From: Cymbidium sinense
Taxonomy: Eukaryota; Streptophyta; Magnoliopsida; Asparagales; Orchidaceae
Reading direction: 5' to 3'
Length of the DNA stretch: 64,000 nucleotides
Assembly: GCA_021442155.1 (NCBI GenBank)
Contig: CM038223.1
Span: 33,268,983 to 33,332,982 of the forward strand
Positions 60,869 through 64,000 of this stretch are shown here, piece after piece. Below the pieces are notes generated by a model. It was not told where the DNA came from and did not search any database. It was given only the letters and a program-made list of their open reading frames with translations. The first letter of the stretch is position 1, and each line of letters begins with the position of its first letter. Position numbers and translations under genes: made by a program.

Positions 60869-62310
60869 TCTAATAGCAGTCTTATCTAATCTATCATCCA
60901 AATTGGCTAATTTTCAAATAGTGGAAGTATTCCCTATGGATGATGTTGTGTTTAGGTTGATGTGCCTTAGTTCCTTGATTCCCTTTTGTTTATTTCTTTT
61001 GGATTTTTTGATCAACCACTCCTCCTCAATATATTATATTATCAAGTTCCTCATAATTTGTTGTGTGTTGTTGGGTTGTTGGAGAGAATACATCATCTAG
61101 TTGAGTTTATTGTGGATGGAATCTAAAGGTTTCTTCCAAATTGGTTTCTTTGCTTGCTTCTTATTCAATCACCCCATGTATCAGAATAGGTGTCTCATTA
61201 TCTATTGGATTAAAATGTTGGATAAGATTAGGAAGTGTTTCTTCTGGTATTGTATCTATGTTTCTAACTTGATCTATGTTTACGGATCTATCTCCCCTTG
61301 GAATTATTTCAATTTGTACTTGATTAGTAGTTTGGTCGAGCTAAGTAATAATAATTTCCTTGTGGGTTTTATCACTGTTTCTTTGCAGACCTTTTGTAAT
61401 TACCTCTCCTAGTTTAGCTAGTTTGAAATTTCTTACTCTAAGCTCAAGATTAACAATGTAATAGTTCTCAAGAAGGTTCCCAAACATTCTGCACTAGGGA
61501 CAATAGTTTGGTTTCTGCTCAATAACATCTTGCTACCAATATCCATTTGTGGTGGTTCATATCCAAATCTCATCAGCATGAGGGGCTATTATATCCATTT
61601 TGACTAACACATAGGTAGCAGATGGCCTGGATAGATTAAATGTAGGTAAATCAAGTTTAAGTGGCTTAGTAAATGATGCAACAAGGGAATATAGAATTTG
61701 TTTATTGAACAGGTGGAGTTTCAAGTTTGGAAATTTTAGCCATATCAAAATAATTGGTGGTTATATGCTATAGTCAATGGTAAGAGTCCATTTTAAAATC
61801 TTCATGAGTATGTTGTCAATGTGGTAAAGTTTCTTGGAAAATAAGCATGCATAATCTTCCTCTCTATTAAGTCTGATAGCAATGTGTCAGCCATCAAGGA
61901 GTCCTGCATTCCAATCACCAAGGAGCTTAAGTTCATCAAAATGCTTACAAAAGGTGTCCATTTTTGGGTGTCTGCAAGTGAACTTACCAAACAAAGGAAA
62001 ATGATGGGGCTCAGCTAGTTAAGCAGATTCATATTCAGATAGAAAAAGTGCAGGTTTGCCATTCTTGTGACCTGATTCTTTAATAAAGCCATTGTCACTC
62101 CCTTCACCAAGCTTAGCATGGTATGATTTGGAGAAGATGAGTTTGATAGATGGATCAGTAGGGTCATTAGTGGAGAGGTCAATGGAGAGAGAACCAACAT
62201 AGGACGGTCCTTCCATAGTGAGCACAGTAATGGAACAGTAATTGGAAAATCACCCTAGCAGGAGAAGGAGCATACCTGGTAAGAGGGAGATGGTGCCATC
62301 GTGTTCATCC
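60869..62310 (-). mobile_element. LINE B: ORF1-end fragment of an L1-type element
   Basis: It matches LINE A 49,204-50,595 over its whole length on the minus strand. Readable ORF1 pieces are 62,019-62,225 (GPSYVGSLSIDLS), 61,802-61,990 (IGMQDSLMADTLLSDLIERK), and 61,557-61,748 (LHLFNKQILYSLVASF, then VKMDIIAPHADEIWI). It lacks ORF2 altogether. Its 3' cut lies only five bases after the LTR end of Element 2. It has an extra segment near 61,930-61,990 that LINE A lacks. Plus-strand ORFs at 60,903-61,412 are its antisense shadow. Confidence 0.75.
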
Positions 62311-63054
62311 ATTATTCTATTATTTTAATTGAGATTTTCAACTACAAATATATCTATAATATCTTTTTTAAAGATAGTCTATATGCATTCTATAAAAGGA
62401 TGTAATGTTTATATTATTTTATATTATATCAACACAGCACACATAGATTCCATTATAATGTGAAGTAGATTATTTTGATGAAATGAAAACTTTTGTTATT
62501 TTCATTTTTCTTTGCCTTTGGTAATGAAATTTTTAAAAGAAAAAAATCTATCAAATATAGTGTAAATGACCTACTAGGATATGTCATAAATTATGTAAAT
62601 TCATTTCAATAAAAAAAGACAATATGGTTTCATGATAAACCCTTACCTTTGGTTAATTTTAAAATGATTTCAAGCACTTTGAAATGAGATAATAATAGTG
62701 ATCTTCTAGAAATTATTTATCAAATTATTAATGTGCCTCCCAAATTAGTGGAAAAAACTTCTTCCACTTTTGATGAGTATGTTGAAATTAATACAAGCAT
62801 AGTGAAGACCTCATCTTACCATCATCAATAAGTTACTAAAAAATGATCTAAAAAAAATAAAAAACTAATCAATTCTTAAAAGACAATTGAGATGGGTTTG
62901 CCTAAATTTTTTATAAAAGAATCAATTTATCTCTTTAAATAATAATGCACAAACAGTCAATTAACCCTAATGATTCTTAAGTTAAATAAGCATTAAGAAG
63001 AATCTATCCTTATATTAAATGATTGATAATCTAGGTAATGAAAAAATTAATCAA
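62311..63054. other. Unassigned AT-rich DNA
   Basis: No gene or repeat that I can support. It may include the far-decayed region upstream of the RT remnant that follows. Confidence 0.4.
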
Positions 63055-63610
63055 ATTTGAGTTTATATAAGAAACATAATATCTTACTAAATAGTGAGTT
63101 TTATTTATATTCATAATAAGAATGAGTAGATTTGAGTTTGTGTTGATTACAAACATTTGAATAAAGTCTGTCCTAAAGATGAATTCCCTTTACCTATTTT
63201 TAAAACTAATAATCGACATAATAGTTATTAATTTGATATTAGCCTTCACGGATTATCTATCAAGATATAATCAAATTAAGATGACCCTTAAAGTTGAAAA
63301 TCATACATATTTTAGAACTTCAACATCTGTTATTACAAAATTATGCAATTTTTAATTGAAATATATATGTGTGACATGTCAGCATGCTATCACCTAGATA
63401 TTTGATAAATTATTGCATTAATGACATTATTATAAAAATTAAAATTTTTAAGGATCATATAACTAATATTCAAATTATTTTTCAATAAATCAAAAAATAT
63501 AGATTAAATTATGCTTTAGGAGTTTTATATCCTCTTAAGAGTCTTACCTAATTAAGACCTTCATAAGGAAGACTTAAATTATATGGATATGCTATTTACA
63601 TCAATGAAGT
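63055..63610 (+). pseudogene. pol: Ty3/gypsy reverse transcriptase remnant
   Basis: Readable stretches: FIRN then VCVDYKHLNKVCPKDEFPLP at about 63,138-63,197, YNQIKMTLKVENHTYF at about 63,265-63,312, and a region like CINDIIIKIKIFKDHI at 63,413-63,460, where YVDD would be expected and appears destroyed. Then comes YRLNYALGV joined directly to LYPLKSLT and LRPS-GRL at 63,500-63,580. The join means that the part between the KCxFGV and the QLRxFQG motifs is deleted. It resembles the Element 1 RT in the thumb (PPLKSLTQLRSFQG), so it is probably also Tat-like, but it is much older. Confidence 0.7.
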
Positions 63611-64000
63611 CAATAGCATCTAACCTCAAGTCCTCTTTTAACACTAAAATCCCAACTTAACATAAGCCAATAGGTTGGACTTTGAAAAATTTAGTAGGAG
63701 AAAATGTAGGAGAGTCATTTATAGATCTTGCAGCCCTATGATAGATCTCTTTCATTGGTTGAGTTCAAACATTCTTGGACAAATATATGGACTAGATTAT
63801 TGAAATTAATCTATCTTATTGATTAAATTATTTCTATAATTGATTATAAAACTCTAAAGACTGGTTAGACTATCCTTAAAATCATTTTGAAAATTTTGAC
63901 TTATGACTGAGTCAAAGGTGCCCACATATTTGAACTTTGTTTAAGTTCTTAACCATGTGACTACTCCACTTAGCTAGTTTGATTTAACACCATAAGCATT
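63611..64000. other. Possible continuation of the decayed pol
   Basis: About 63,630-63,720 may be a very degraded RNase H start, but no motif is firm. The rest holds nothing I can identify before the window ends. Confidence 0.3.

Noticed and set aside
60903..61412. Two consecutive plus-strand ORFs (65 and 103 codons)
   Set aside because: They are antisense to LINE B ORF1, and the same stretch in LINE A does not keep them open.
1..64000. tRNA, rRNA or host exons
   Set aside because: I looked for tRNA boxes, conserved rRNA blocks and spliced coding stretches and found none that I could defend. A tRNA scan and spliced protein alignment would settle it.

Overview
This window looks like gene-poor, AT-rich nuclear DNA of a flowering plant, built almost entirely from nested, decayed retrotransposons. 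I see no host protein gene, rRNA or tRNA. The evidence for a plant is a Ty3/gypsy polyprotein of the plant-specific Tat lineage (a second RNase H domain lies between the RT-RNase H module and the integrase) and an L1-type LINE with a C-terminal RNase H. The species cannot be told from the sequence.

Layout. 1-1,982: pieces of the 3' part of a giant Tat LTR. 2,668-5,253: two direct copies of what looks like a Ty1/copia (Sire-like) LTR. 5,395-5,760: a short tandem array. 6,200-8,715 (minus strand): the 3' half of a Tat pol (RT, two RNase H domains, integrase). 8,903 to about 36,388: Element 1, a very large Tat element with an ~8 kb 5' LTR, PBS, ~2 kb leader, gag, protease, RT, RNase H, second RNase H, integrase, a ~3 kb repetitive 3' untranslated region and a 3' LTR. 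36,430-42,145: a rearranged block in which LTR fragments alternate with minus-strand gag fragments. 42,146-45,093: nothing recognised. 45,094 to about 50,595 (minus): a near full-length LINE (LINE A). 50,666-60,863: Element 2, a relative of Element 1 with a truncated 5' LTR, PBS, leader, gag and most of a 3' LTR, but no pol. 60,869-62,310 (minus): a second LINE fragment (LINE B) holding only the ORF1 end. 63,055-63,600: a remnant of another gypsy RT.

How the parts relate. Element 1 would once have encoded everything for copy-and-paste transposition: Gag for the particle, protease to process it, RT and RNase H to copy the RNA, integrase to insert it. All frames now carry stops and frameshifts, many at former Gln, Trp or Arg codons, as expected from deamination of methylated cytosine. 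Element 2 keeps only the parts that act in cis plus gag.

The most unusual signal is in the leaders of Elements 1 and 2, between PBS and gag. Each carries a long array of short hairpins, about 20 in one and 14 in the other. Their loop sequence is nearly constant (TAC-C/T-C/T-AAATT), while the stems differ from unit to unit and often change on both arms together. That looks like conserved RNA (or DNA) structure in a giant plant retrotransposon leader, and it is the best candidate here for something not yet described.
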